From a virus: 64,000 nt of DNA. The stretch lies in the IMG/VR virus record IMGVR_UViG_3300042549_005369, positions 1 to 64,000 of that record. The stretch is one strand, 5' to 3'. Both the position numbers and the translations under genes were made by a program. Shown piece after piece: positions 22,900 to 33,500 of the stretch (the first letter of the stretch is position 1; each line of letters starts with the position of its first letter). The notes beneath the pieces are model-generated. The model did not search any database. It worked only from the letters and a program-made list of their open reading frames with translations, and was not told where the DNA came from.

Positions 22900-23153
22900 T
22901 AACACTAAAAGAAAAACTAGATGAGGTATTGACAGACGAATGCGTTCTGTTGGCAGACGGATTTGAAGAGGCGTTTATGGGCATTGGGCGGCAGTTCAAC
23001 CGCACTTTTGCGGTCTACGACCGAACCAAGTGCATTGAAATTCTCATAGCCCAAGGCCTGTCCGAAGACGAAGCCGAGGATCATTTCCAATTCAACACCG
23101 AAGGCGCATACGTGGGCGAGAACACCCCTGCATTCGTAGAGACACTAGAATGA
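22896..23153 (+). CDS. Conserved hypothetical phage protein
   Basis: 85 residues from ATG 22896 (ATGA overlap with the polymerase). Core 'CVLLADGFEEAFMGIGRQFN', 'AVYDRTKCIEILIAQGLSED', 'AYVGENTPAFV' matches a widespread unnamed phage family (DGLxxAxIGxGRQF...AVYDxxKCIExL). Function unknown, but it often sits in replication regions. Confidence 0.7.
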   Translation: MITLKEKLDEVLTDECVLLADGFEEAFMGIGRQFNRTFAVYDRTKCIEILIAQGLSEDEAEDHFQFNTEGAYVGENTPAFVETLE

Positions 23154-23314
23154 AGCCTAAAACTGGAACATATAAAAAGGACGGAAAGTGGCACGCCCGC
23201 ATCGTCGAACCGTGCGGCAACGTGTTAATTCTCGGCGATACCTTTCCGACCAAGAAAGAAGCCGAAGCGGGACTCGCCAGAATGATTACGGCAATAGGGA
23301 AAAGTGAATCATGA
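23150..23314 (+). CDS. Small DUF1508/AP2-like protein
   Basis: 54 residues coupled by ATGA on both sides (23150 and 23311). 'GTYKKDGKWHARIVEPCGNV', 'FPTKKEAEAGLARMI' has the strand-strand-strand-helix outline of small AP2/integrase-arm or DUF1508-type domains. It may bind DNA. The family call is weak; the gene itself is well supported by its overlaps. Confidence 0.5.
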   Translation: MKPKTGTYKKDGKWHARIVEPCGNVLILGDTFPTKKEAEAGLARMITAIGKSES

Positions 23315-24684
23315 TCGCCCTCCGCCCATACCAGCACGAACTCGCTTGCGAAGTCATTGCCTCATTCGAGGTGATGGCACGCACCAATGTTGCAGTCCTC
23401 CCTACGGGCGGCGGCAAATCCGTGGTGATCGCCTACATCGCTGCACTGGAGAAAGGTCGGGTATGGGTGATTGCGCACCGTGCGGAATTGCTGCGGCAAC
23501 TATCCTCCGCGCTAGACAGGGTTGACCTACCACACGGCATGGTCAAAGCAGGAATGCCATTCGATCCAACGCAGCGGATACAGGTCGCCTCGATCCAAAC
23601 GCTCGCCAGACGACACCACCTGATGCCGCCCCCAGACCTTATCATCTACGATGAAAGCCATCACCTGCCCAGCAAAGTAGCCAAGGCTACGGTAGGGGCA
23701 TACCCTCGCGCTCGCGTCCTTGGAGTCACGGCAACACCGTGCCGCCTGAGCGGTCAGGGGCTAGGTGAGGTATTCCAGCGCATGATCCTTGGCCCATCGG
23801 CACGTTGGCTCACCGACCATGGCTTCCTGTGCCCAGCAGAGTATTATGGCCCACCCGCAGTCGCCAATGTCGATAGCCTTCACACCAGAGCAGGTGACTA
23901 CGCCAAGGATGAAATGGACGCGGAGATGAATCGGTCAGTGGTCACGGGTGATGCCATCGAGCACTACCGCAACATCTGCGATGGCGTCCCCATGATCGTG
24001 TTCTGCACATCAGTAAAGCACGCCAAAGATGTCGCGCAGGCCTACTGCGACGCAGGATACCGCGCTACGTCCGTCGATGGTGCACTCTCGGATGAGGAAC
24101 GTGCCGAGCGCATTGAAGGACTTGGTAGCAGGTATCAGGTGCTAACATCCTGCGAACTCATTGGCGAAGGGCTAGACGTGCCCTGCGTGAGCGCGGTGCA
24201 ACTGCTGCGCCCGACACAGAGCTTGGGATTGTTCCTCCAGATGGTTGGCAGGGCATTGCGCCCCATGGAGGGCAAGACCGCATACGTCCTTGACCACGTA
24301 GGCAACGTCCGCAAGCACGGATTTGCCACGACCGAACGCTCATGGACTCTCGAAGGACGGGTCAAAGCAAAAAAGGCCGATGCCGTTAAGCCAGTCAAGA
24401 CCTGCCTGCAATGCTTTCTCGTGCATGAACCAAGCCCGTCGTGCCCTCACTGCGGATACGAATACCCCAAGAAAACCAAGGCCGAAATCGAGAGTGTATC
24501 TGGATCGCTCGTGCGAATGGAGGAAACCAAAGAAGAGCGAAAAGAAGCCTTGAAAAGCGCACGCTCCATGGTAGAACTCATCGCCTTTGCGAAAGCCCGA
24601 GGATACAAAAAACCCGTTTTCTGGGCACGGCAAGTCTACTATGGGCGCAACCACATTGTAGCTATGCCAAGAAATCATCACTGA
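23311..24684 (+). CDS. SF2 DEAD/DEAH-box helicase with zinc ribbon
   Basis: 457 residues. Motif I PTGGGKS (31-37), motif II DESH (114-117), motif III TATP (about 138), motif VI QMVGRALRP (about 310-318). A zinc ribbon follows (C365xxC368 ... CPHC near 378). This is the helicase type that accompanies Pol A, DUF2800 and DUF2815 in many phages, probably remodelling forks or branched intermediates. ATGA overlap with the gene before. Confidence 0.9.
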   Translation: MIALRPYQHELACEVIASFEVMARTNVAVLPTGGGKSVVIAYIAALEKGRVWVIAHRAELLRQLSSALDRVDLPHGMVKAGMPFDPTQRIQVASIQTLARRHHLMPPPDLIIYDESHHLPSKVAKATVGAYPRARVLGVTATPCRLSGQGLGEVFQRMILGPSARWLTDHGFLCPAEYYGPPAVANVDSLHTRAGDYAKDEMDAEMNRSVVTGDAIEHYRNICDGVPMIVFCTSVKHAKDVAQAYCDAGYRATSVDGALSDEERAERIEGLGSRYQVLTSCELIGEGLDVPCVSAVQLLRPTQSLGLFLQMVGRALRPMEGKTAYVLDHVGNVRKHGFATTERSWTLEGRVKAKKADAVKPVKTCLQCFLVHEPSPSCPHCGYEYPKKTKAEIESVSGSLVRMEETKEERKEALKSARSMVELIAFAKARGYKKPVFWARQVYYGRNHIVAMPRNHH

Positions 24685-24697
24685 CGACAACCAAACC

Positions 24698-24964
24698 ATG
24701 CCGAAATTAGAATCATTTTTCGACGACGGAACTTGCCAAGACCCCGAGTGGGTAGGTATGCCAGAGTTCAAATCACAGGATCAAACCTCACATCGCAAGA
24801 TTATTGTGCACTTCAGAAACGACGAGGACGTAGAAAAGTTCGCTGAGTTGATGGGGCAAAAAATCACACGCAAGCAACCTAGCCTATGGTATCCATACAT
24901 GCCTCCCCGCAGAACTACGCACCTACTCTACGTTGAAGACCCACTTGACGGATTTGAGATATGA
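24698..24964 (+). CDS. Conserved hypothetical protein
   Basis: 88 residues: 'DPEWVGMPEFKSQDQTSHRK', 'IIVHFRNDEDVEKFAELMGQ', 'SLWYP'. I recall this pattern (WxGMPEF...IxVxFxxxEDxxxFxxLxGQ) from phage proteins encoded near ParB-like or glycosyltransferase genes; no activity is known. ATGA overlap with the glycosyltransferase at 24961, so the two probably act together. Leader CAACCAAACC. Confidence 0.65.
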   Translation: MPKLESFFDDGTCQDPEWVGMPEFKSQDQTSHRKIIVHFRNDEDVEKFAELMGQKITRKQPSLWYPYMPPRRTTHLLYVEDPLDGFEI

Positions 24965-25797
24965 ATACCCGATACCCAATTTACATTATCAGCAAGGGGC
25001 GATGGCAGAGTCGCCTTACGGTAAAAGCCCTCGAAGAGATGGGACAAGATTACCGTATCGTGGTTGAACCCCAAGAACGTGACCGTTACGCCGAAGTGAT
25101 ACCCGACGATAAAATCTTGACACTGCCTTTCGGGGATTTAGGACAAGGCGGCATACCCGCTCGGAACTGGGTGCTCGAACACTCCAGAGCTAACGGCGAC
25201 AAACGCCACTGGATTCTTGATGACAATATCGAACGGTTCAACCGACTGCATAACAACCTGCAAGTCAAAGTAGTGTGCAACGCGATGTTTCGTGCCGCAG
25301 AGGACTTTGTTGACCGATACGAAAACGTAGCACTTGCAGGTTTTGAGTATGACTTCTTTGTGAAGTCACGGGCAAAATGGAAACCCTACCGTCTCAATAC
25401 CAGAATCTACTCCTGCATTTTGATTGATAACTCGATACCATTTAACTGGCGCGGCAAATACAACGAAGACACTGACCTGTCACTGCGTTGTCTCAAGGCA
25501 GGACTATGCACAGTGCTATTCCTCACTTTCGTTCAACAAAAAACCCAGACCATGAAAATGAAAGGCGGCAATACGGACGAGCTCTATGCTGCCACAGATA
25601 ACCGCAGGGAGTTTGCAGAGTCTTTGAGGGATCAACACCCAGATGTGGTGACGGTGGGGCAGCGTTTCGGTCGATGGCACCACGTCGTTGATTACCGCCC
25701 TTTCAAATCCAACGCCCTGATCCGAAAACCCGACGTAGTAATCCCGCAAGGCGTAAATAACTACGGGATGAAACTCCTAGACCTCACCAATCCATGA
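24961..25797 (+). CDS. TET-associated-type (TAGT/GREB1-like) glycosyltransferase
   Basis: 278 residues. 'YPIYIISKGRWQSRLTVKAL' start, 'YRIVVEPQERDRY', 'GIPARNWVLEHS', the nucleotide-sugar metal site WILDDNI (D87, D88), and 'YNEDTDLSLRCLKAGL' are the marks of the phage glycosyltransferases linked to TET/JBP base modification. In phages these attach sugar to modified bases in DNA. No TET/JBP oxygenase or hydroxymethylase was seen in this window, so the acceptor is unknown; the location among replication genes favours DNA over protein. Overlaps both neighbours by ATGA. Confidence 0.75.
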   Translation: MNTRYPIYIISKGRWQSRLTVKALEEMGQDYRIVVEPQERDRYAEVIPDDKILTLPFGDLGQGGIPARNWVLEHSRANGDKRHWILDDNIERFNRLHNNLQVKVVCNAMFRAAEDFVDRYENVALAGFEYDFFVKSRAKWKPYRLNTRIYSCILIDNSIPFNWRGKYNEDTDLSLRCLKAGLCTVLFLTFVQQKTQTMKMKGGNTDELYAATDNRREFAESLRDQHPDVVTVGQRFGRWHHVVDYRPFKSNALIRKPDVVIPQGVNNYGMKLLDLTNP

Positions 25798-26051
25798 GCC
25801 CTGAATTACACACCCTAGTCAATACCATGAAACGTGCCGCCGAAAGTATTGGCGAGCACGCGGACAGCGTTCTCATACTTGTATCAGCGTCCACCCACGA
25901 TGGACACTACGCGTTCGCCGACATGGGTGTCGGGAACCGCCACGCCCACGAAGGATTAGTGCGGGAGTGGCTGCGACGCAAAGAGGGATATGACCTCGGG
26001 TATTTTGCCACACAAGGCATGGAAGATTCTCCAACCAAAGAAGAACTATGA
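25794..26051 (+). CDS. Hypothetical protein
   Basis: 85 residues: helical start, then 'SVLILVSASTHDGHYAFADM' and a helical end. ATGA overlaps with both neighbours. I recall the pattern 'DSVxIxVT....G.T......GxGN..ARxGxxxEWL' from unnamed phage proteins. Function unknown. Confidence 0.55.
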   Translation: MSPELHTLVNTMKRAAESIGEHADSVLILVSASTHDGHYAFADMGVGNRHAHEGLVREWLRRKEGYDLGYFATQGMEDSPTKEEL

Positions 26052-26275
26052 GTGAACCAGAAAACAACGCCCTATCCACCCAAGTCGGAGGCAAGCACTA
26101 CAAACACCTCGCCATCCAACCAGCAGAGTATTGCCAGAAGAATCGGCTACCGTATTGCGAATCATCGGTGATCCGATATGTCACAAGGCACAGAGAGAAA
26201 AACGGAAAACAGGACTTGGAAAAAGCCATCCATTGCCTGCAACTGTTGATCGAAATGGAATACCCAAAAGGGTGA
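26048..26275 (+). CDS. DUF3310 protein
   Basis: 75 residues: 'IQPAEYCQKNRLPYCESSVI', 'RYVTRHREKNGKQDLEKAIH', 'CLQLLIE' is the DUF3310 pattern (QPIEFI...VIKYVxRHxxKNGxEDLxKAxxYL). Often labelled a nucleotide kinase by mistake; the real role is unknown. It is the last gene on the plus strand, 5 bp from the opposing stop codon. Confidence 0.85.
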   Translation: MSEPENNALSTQVGGKHYKHLAIQPAEYCQKNRLPYCESSVIRYVTRHREKNGKQDLEKAIHCLQLLIEMEYPKG

Positions 26276-26280
26276 GTCCA

Positions 26281-26454
26281 TCATTTACGAGCGGAGCACG
26301 GTCTTACCATGTAAGAACGATGCTCCCGCTGGAATGTCGCTATGGGTTTGCTGAACGCATCTTCGATTGAGCGAAATTGAACCCGCACCCACTCTATTGC
26401 GATTTGCAGGGTGAACAATGCCATGCCGATGAGGACTGTGTAGAGGATAATCAT
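26281..26454 (-). CDS. Small membrane protein
   Basis: 57 residues: MIILYTVLIGMALFTLQIAI is a transmembrane helix, followed by a polar basic tail. The tail codons overlap the convergent hairpin at 26290-26330, so either the gene tolerates a terminator in its 3' end or the end is not truly coding. No good RBS. It would be the last gene of the minus-strand transcript. Confidence 0.45.
   Translation of the reverse strand: MIILYTVLIGMALFTLQIAIEWVRVQFRSIEDAFSKPIATFQREHRSYMVRPCSARK
26290..26330. terminator. Two-tier hairpin at the convergent junction
   Basis: AGCGGAGCA (26290-26298) pairs with TGCTCCCGCT (26321-26330) with one bulged C; inside it TCTTAC (26302-26307) pairs with GTAAGA (26311-26316) around a 3-nt loop. 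It lies where both transcription units meet. No T tract follows on either strand, so it may be a bidirectional terminator of unusual type or a barrier to read-through antisense RNA. Confidence 0.55.
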
Positions 26455-26467
26455 GTTGTGTAATTGG

Positions 26468-26851
26468 TTAGAGTGGCTTGTCTGTGTATTTCTTTACGAG
26501 TTCGCAATCCCACATTTCTGCCGCCACCATGGCAGCATCCTCGGGTGATCGCACGATGGCTGCGATGCCACCGATCCTATTAACCATGTGTAGGAATGGC
26601 CCTTGAGCCTTCCTGATAGCCCCATTGGGCTTCTTGACCTCCAATGCGGCAAACACCCCAATGGTTCGCCCTACGTCCTCAGGACGCACGGTGTATGGGA
26701 TAATGCCGATGAGGTCAGAGACGCCTTCCACACCGATCTTAACCATTGACCCATCTGGGGCAATGAAGGTGCCGACCTGATAGCGGAAGAACGGCAGACG
26801 CAGTTCTCCGAGCTTGGCGCGGATGTCACGTTGGATATGGGATTCTTTCAT
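26468..26851 (-). CDS. VRR-NUC domain nuclease
   Basis: 127 residues from ATG 26851 (a TTG seven codons upstream is possible but unlikely). PD-(D/E)xK core: GVSDLIGI (D46) and 'FAALEVKKPNG' (E71, K73), with an N-terminal 'ESHIQRDIRAKLGEL'. Stand-alone phage VRR-NUC enzymes are structure-specific nucleases, probably Holliday-junction or flap resolvases. It usually sits with the DUF2800/Pol A/SF2 set; here it is on the late strand, so it may clear branched DNA before packaging. Confidence 0.85.
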   Translation of the reverse strand: MKESHIQRDIRAKLGELRLPFFRYQVGTFIAPDGSMVKIGVEGVSDLIGIIPYTVRPEDVGRTIGVFAALEVKKPNGAIRKAQGPFLHMVNRIGGIAAIVRSPEDAAMVAAEMWDCELVKKYTDKPL

Positions 26852-26884
26852 GCGGGCGGCCGAAACTACCAAATTCTCTCACCC

Positions 26885-26895
26885 CGTCAACAGAA
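26885..26895 (-). promoter_or_regulatory. TTTCTGTTGAC element upstream of the VRR-NUC gene
   Basis: The 48-bp gap between two minus-strand genes contains TTTCTGTTGACG on the minus strand, the same element seen at 12502 (plus) and 58489 (minus). No convincing -10 box lies at the right distance, so promoter activity is uncertain. Confidence 0.35.
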
Positions 26896-26899
26896 ATTT

Positions 26900-27517
26900 T
26901 TATTTTCTCCAGCATCCTTCCCAATAGGCAGGACGTCGCTCGCCCTCGGCTTTGTCCAGCGTGCTATTTTCGAGCCACACTTTCAATGGCACAAAGCATC
27001 CGCAGGCACCACACACATCGCGTTTGTAGCCATCGGCATCAGGCTCTATGGTGATCGCGTCTTTCTTCGTCAGCAGTTTCTCCGCTTTCCCCAGTAGGGT
27101 GTAGCAGCCTGTGCAGCCGCCCGGCATCGTGGTGCGTAGCGGACACGTCAGGCACACCCCGATTCGTTCCTTGGCTGTCTCAGCACTCACGAACCTCCGA
27201 TCTACGATTGCCGCCCACACTGTCTCCAGAAACCTCTGGACGTGGGAGAGCAGCAGCACAGGGATTGGTTTGTTCTCACGGGGCTTGGGTGCGGCGATCC
27301 CGCAGCGGGAGCCCGGGGGGTTTGTCTCCTGACACACCGCATCCTGCAAGAATGCTTCGTAGTCGTCGGGTATCGGCAGATTGTTCGCCTTGCGATGCCT
27401 CATGACCCGATCCCGCAATACGGTATAGAAGTCAGCTTTGATTACCGCCCCCGTTTCGGGGATGGTGTATTTCCACCCTTCGGGGGGCTTGTCGATGTCG
27501 CGTTTTACAGAGAGCAT
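26900..27517 (-). CDS. Cys-rich zinc-finger-like protein
   Basis: 205 residues. The first half is helical with no recognised domain. The second half has Cys pairs CLTC, CTGC, CGAC and CGC (about residues 122-170), enough for two zinc sites. It lies 7 bp downstream of the giant gene and is probably co-transcribed with it. Family not recognised; a regulatory or virion role is equally possible. Confidence 0.6.
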   Translation of the reverse strand: MLSVKRDIDKPPEGWKYTIPETGAVIKADFYTVLRDRVMRHRKANNLPIPDDYEAFLQDAVCQETNPPGSRCGIAAPKPRENKPIPVLLLSHVQRFLETVWAAIVDRRFVSAETAKERIGVCLTCPLRTTMPGGCTGCYTLLGKAEKLLTKKDAITIEPDADGYKRDVCGACGCFVPLKVWLENSTLDKAEGERRPAYWEGCWRK

Positions 27518-27523
27518 AGTATG

Positions 27524-30500
27524 TTATTGGTATTCGGGTTTGTAACGGCGGCGTTCTTCAGCTTTGCGCTTTTCTCTTTCGTCTTTAGTTTCACGCACGC
27601 TTACGTTTGCACCACCCATAATCATTCCTGAAAGAGCCAAGCCAGTTGCAGGGCCGTGGATTTTATACATCTTCCAAATGTCGCGAGCCGTTAAGTTCGC
27701 AGCGATCTCAGTCAGAATGACGTCTGTGCGTTGCAGGCCACCCATGCGCCCCAACTCGCCGCCTTGGTAAAGCTCCCCTTTGATCGAGAGGTCAGCAAGA
27801 GTTTTCCAGTTCATGTTGATCTGGCCATAAGCAAACTTTTGCAGCATCTCGGTCTTGTCGTAACTCGATGCCTCATCGGGGACAAGGTATCCATCCTTCA
27901 ACGCCCGCTCATTGAGCTTAGTGGTGCCAAACATGCGAGACAAATCTGAAATCCATTTGTTTGCACGAGGGTTCAGGTCAATGAATGTTTTACCAAGTTT
28001 TAGGCATCCGAAGTAGGGATGTTTCGGATTAAGCACGACACCGAACTCCGTCTCGCTATCTTCCTCGTCCCACACACCAAGCAGCATTGCCCAGAATAGG
28101 ATTTTTGCGGAAGTCCCAAGGTAATACTGCGCTTGAAGGGCAGCTACTGCTGCGATTGCTTGTGGGCGGAATGACTGTCCTTCGGGGCGTTTTAGTGTAG
28201 TCTGGTAGAGCGCACTCCAAAGGGGGATACCGACAACGCTCTGCATATTGGTCACTACGTATTGAGGGAAGCTAAAAATGATGCCAAGCCAGTAGGAGTT
28301 ATTTTTCATTCCCTTGGAGAAACCAGATTGGCCTGCGACTTTCCCTGTGTAGGTCATCATGGCTTCCGTAACAATGCGGCTGTAATCTGGGTTTACGGAT
28401 GGGTCAACATTCCCTGCAATTTTCATGGCAGCATCGACGAGTCCCCAGCGTGCCACGTTTATGATGACGCGGTTAGCTCGTTCCACACGTTTTGCAAATC
28501 GAGCACCACCAACAGCCAAGGCCGTGCTTACGACGGTTTCTCCTGCCCCTTTCAATATAGTTTTCCAAGTAGCACCACCAGTCGTGGGGAGCAACGCGAC
28601 TGCCGCGCTAGTTTTCACTATGCCTTTGATAATCGCTAGGGAAGCAATCACGCGGTCATTGAAGAGGAACATTGGATTGACTCGCACCCGACCATCCGCA
28701 CTGATTTCGTGGGAGGATTCGTGGGGGCTTACCAAGTCAAAGCCGTTGGCTTTCTTCAGGGCGTAACTAGGATCGGTCGCCATTTCTGCGTAGATGCGGT
28801 CTTCGACTCTCTCGTCCATGAACGCCTCAAAACCCTTGGCGAGAGTTTTCCCGATGATGGTGTCATCAGCAAGTTTGACACCTCGGCCTCTGCGGAAAAT
28901 TGCTTTGACATCTTGCCACAAGGCGAACAACTGCATCTTGCCAAGTTGGCGGTTGAATACACCAAAGTCACCAGCCAAGTTGAAAAGCTGTCTAGCGTGC
29001 CACGAAGCCATGGCGTATTCGAGTGCTTTGCTGCTGAGCCCAAGCGTCTTGAATACCGCCATCGCACGCTCTTGCTCATACTCCCTGCGCTCGTTGTCTT
29101 TGATAAGTTCAAGTGTGCGGATGCGCTCACTAGTAACAGGCTCAGTAGTTTTGCGTTTGGAGAAGTCTTTGACTGCGCGTTTGCGGCGAAGCTCGTCGAT
29201 ACTCTTTTCGAGTGCGGCAACTTTCTTGGCCTCACGCACGTCGTAGGCGAATACGCCCACGCCTGCGTCACGCTGCATCTGGGTGATTTGCTTGCGAAGT
29301 TCTGCGTTCTCCTCGCGGACAAGGCGAGTGCGGTTTTCGACCGTTGGTTTGACTCCAGAGGCAGGCACAAGGTCGCCATCAGCGATCCGCTTGCGCAGAA
29401 CCTCGCGAGTCCGAACAGCGGTGTTGTATGCGTCGTCAAGTTGACGAAGTTGCTGTGCGGGAGTGAGCGGTCTATTTTTACGCATTTCGCGTATCAATAC
29501 ATCCATGTCATCGGCAGCTTCCCAGAGTGCTTGAAGCTCGGCCGTTGGGACGACATTGGCGTCGCGAGCAGCTTTATCTTTCGCAGCAGGCAGTCCCTCG
29601 TTGATGATTTTCTGACGAGCTTCGAGAGCTTTTTGCGCAGCTTTCATCGCCTGATTCAATGCCCGTTCATTGGGATTGAGTGCATCATACGCTTCGTATT
29701 TCTGACGCTTGAGTTCTTTGAGTCTCTCGCGGCGAGCGGAAATATCTGGGGAGTCTATGACGTAGGCTACGGACTTTTCAGGCTTAATCAGCCCTTGGTC
29801 TATCAGCTTCATTTCAGCCCCTATTCGTCTGTCAAGATCACGCAAGATGCGTGCTTCGCGCTCTGCTGGAGAATTTCTGGCATCGGCAACAATGCGCCGT
29901 CTCTCCACTTCCGAGAGTATCTCAGAGTCGAGTATCCGTGCTTGTTCAGCAGTGGCACCCAAGGAGATAAGCCTTTGAGCAAAATCTGGTTGGGGACTTT
30001 CCATGTGGCTCTTTATGAGCTCCTCAACCGCAGATGGTTTCGATGACGATTTCCATGTCGGGGTATCGGATTGGCTAGCAGCCAGTTTGTTGATCCACGA
30101 GTTTGTGATCCGTTGGGCTTCCTTCTGGGCGACCTCTGCGGCACGTTTCCCGGGGTTTGCCAAGTCGTATGCCTCCTCTTTCTGACGCTTGAGGTCTTTG
30201 AGTAGATCGCGACGTGCGGAAATCTCAGGCGAATCGACAGCGGCAGGCTTCGCCATTTCATCCTCTTTCAGAATGCCTTTGTTGATGAGCTCACGCTCTT
30301 TGGCAATGCGGCGGTCAAGGTCTTTGATGACTGCATTCATGCGCTCGGCAGGAGTGCGCTGTTGGCCGAAGATGTCCGCGTAGGCCTTGCGAAGCTCTTC
30401 GAGGTCGGATCGCATTTGCTCCATGTCTTCCGTGTATCTGACACCACGCTTGACTCGAACGATTGGGGTATTGGATTTAATCGCACGATCAAGCTCCTCC

Positions 30501-33500
30501 ATTTCGTTCTTCATGCGCTTCTTCGCCGCAGTCTGAGCGGAGGAGAGTTGCGTCTCTGGATCAACAGGAGCATACCCAAGGTCTTTGGCGAGGTCGTCAC
30601 GCTTCTTGCGGAGTTCGCGTAATTTCACATCAGGATCGTCTTTCTTCGTTCCTGTGCGTTTCATCACTCCACGGGCTTCCAAGTCGTCGATCTGGCGTTG
30701 AACCAACTCCAAGGACTTGGCTGCGCGGAGAGCCTTGGCTTCCTCGCTCTTGTTCATCGCTCGGGTTTCCCCGTAGCGGGTGAATAGCTGTGCCACGTCT
30801 TCACGGGTGAGGCTAGGGTAGAACTCCAACAAATCCCTGTATACGCGGTCGAGGACTTCCGTGTCTCTGGCACCGTCATAAACGTGGGCTTTGGCGAGGT
30901 CGTAGACCATCTGGTTTGTGAGTTCCTCGGAGCCGTCAATGGACTCCATCACCATTTGAGGCGTAGGCATTTCCGTCCCAGAAACATCCTCCATCATTGG
31001 GCGGAGGTATTCGTCAACGTCACTGCGCAGGCGATCCGCCACTGCGGCGTAGGCGGCACCGAACATCACGCGCACGCGGTCAGCGAATTGCGCTGTGCTC
31101 ATGATGGGGTTAGCGACAAGGACTTCAGCAAGCACAATCACACGGTCACGCCACGTTGGATCATTGGCAGAGTCCATCTGGTAACGAGTGTTATCCTCGA
31201 TAGGCGGAAGACCCAAACGCTCACGAGCTTCTTTGGCTGCTTTGCGAACTTTGTCCACGAGCACTCGGCGGGTGACTTCCTGCACTTTGGTGGAACCTTT
31301 GGCCTTGGCGGCGTCACGCTCGGCGCGGAGTGCGTCGATCATGGCCTGTTGCTCGGCTGCGCGGTCAACACCAAGTTGCTGCGCTTCCTTCAATGCGTCA
31401 ATTTCTTCCTGCATCTTGGCCATGCGCTCCGCGAACTGGGCAACTGCTTTGGCTTCGGCTTCGGGGAGTGCATCTACTGCGGCCTTGCCTTCGGCCACTC
31501 GCACGGAGTTGTAGTTCGTGAGAGCGCGGGAGTAGAGAGTGCCTTGGGAGAAGTCCTCTTTGAGTGCGTATTTCCAAGCGTTGAGTGCGCGACCTGCGGC
31601 AGTGCGGGATCGAGCAATCTGGTTAAGCATGGTCTGGTAACGTGCGGATGCCGCATTGACGAGGTTCTGTTTTTCCTCGGCCATATTGCGGTTGCCCGAA
31701 GAGATTGCGGTTTGTAATTCCCGCAATGTGCGGTCAAGAACCATCTTGCGCTTCAACCCCTCATGAGTGAATCGAGCTACTTCTAGGGCGGTAAGAGGGC
31801 GATCTGGATTCGCTGACATCATCAGTTTATTCAACTCGGCCTCACCAGTTCCCGCAGGCTCGTTTGTCACGCGATCCCACAAATCTCCAAACGTCTGCGC
31901 TGCCTGATTCCACGCAGCAGTGTCATACCCATAGAGGGCGGCTTCCATGTCTGCCCGTGCGCGTTGCACGGAATACGGGATAGGCTCATCCTCAGGAGTG
32001 TTGAACTCGCGTTGCGTGAGTGCGGGCGGCGGTGGGAGCGGGTTCTCTAGGTGGAAACGTGCCACACCTGCGAGATCGTCCATTGTCTCGATAGGGGTGT
32101 CGGATGCAGGGTCGATGGCAGGAGGTAAGGGGGAACCATCCTCGGTCGTCATCTGGGTTCCCGATGGGGTGACAATGGTCGATGGGGCAACCATGCGGGC
32201 GGCGATCTTGTCGAAGATGGCGCGGACTTCGGAGGAAATTTCTACGTCAATCGGGCTACCCGTAATTGTCTTGTAGGTTTCCCGCATCCACTTCGCCATT
32301 TTATCGAAGATGGCTTGGAGTTCGGCAAATGGGGCTTTGCCATCCGCAAGATAGCGTTCCCAACCACGGGCGAATTTCTCGCTCGCTTTGCGTTCCATCA
32401 TTTTGCGGTTGTTGGGGTTCGCGTCCCCTGCCCATGTTTTGACCGTGGCGACTTCCTCGTCGGTGAGGCCTGTGTAACCCGTCATTTCAAAGGCGTGCGC
32501 CATTTCATGCACGGCAGTAGTGAAGTCGGGATTCAGTAGTCCTTTAAGCAGGACTTTACCATCAGCAAGGAGCTTGGCGAAACCTTTGGCACCTTGGGGA
32601 CGGCGTTGAAACCGAAGGTCGTCCCTACGCTCGTTGAACAAGGGAGTTTGACCCTCAGTAGGGCCGAACATGTCTGGGACAATAATGCCTGCGTCACCTG
32701 TAAGTCGTTGCGCTTGGCGTTCCGCGAGTTGGTCACGCTGTTTCTGTGCCGCTGCCTCTTCACCCAACTGGTCTTGGGTGACGGACTCTAGGGCGAAGTC
32801 CTCGGCCGCGCCGTAGATAGCTTCATCTTCGATTCCCTCGTCGGGGGTGAATTCGTAGTTGTCAAAGTAATCATCGACGTAGATGAACTCAGCTTCGGCT
32901 TTGACCGTGGGACTCCCGAAGCGTTTACCGCCGTCGAAGTCGATGCGAATTAGCTGCCCATTTCGGTTACGAATGATCTTATCGACGATCACTTCTTCCC
33001 CGTCAATAAATAGAACATCGCCCTCACTGAGTTTTTCCAGAATGATCTTGTATTCACCATCGCTTGTAGCACGAGCGAAGTCTTCGTCTTGGCTCAAGGA
33101 TTCGGCTTCAGCTTTCTCTGTCGCTGCGGTTTTGCGGGCTGATGCAATCTCCGTTGCTATCGCGTTGAATAGGTCTTGTGGTTGGTCGCCTTTGATCGCG
33201 TTGGCTTTGTAGAGGTCGTCTGCAAGTTCTTCAGGGGTAGAGGCATTTGGGTTTTGAGTGTAAAACGAAGTGAACTGTGGGTTTTTTCGGAGGACGCCTG
33301 ATCCATTCCACTGCGATTTATTCGCTTTATACCACTTGGTGCCGTATATTCTTTTCGCAGCCGACATGCTCATAACCCCGCCACCATCTATGAGACTGAT
33401 GAACAGTGGGGATTCCTCAAATAGCTGCACGGCTCGGCTCTTGGTGCGTGTCCTGAACTTTTGGATTTCCACGTCACCCTCAATACGCTCCCAGTTTTCA

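Noticed and set aside
28709-30046. 445-codon plus-strand frame inside the giant gene
   Set aside because: Antisense shadow of the well-supported minus-strand giant gene; Phe/Leu-rich translation with no domain.
30884-31717. 277-codon plus-strand frame inside the giant gene
   Set aside because: Same reason: opposite strand of coiled-coil coding sequence, His/Phe/Gly-rich translation.
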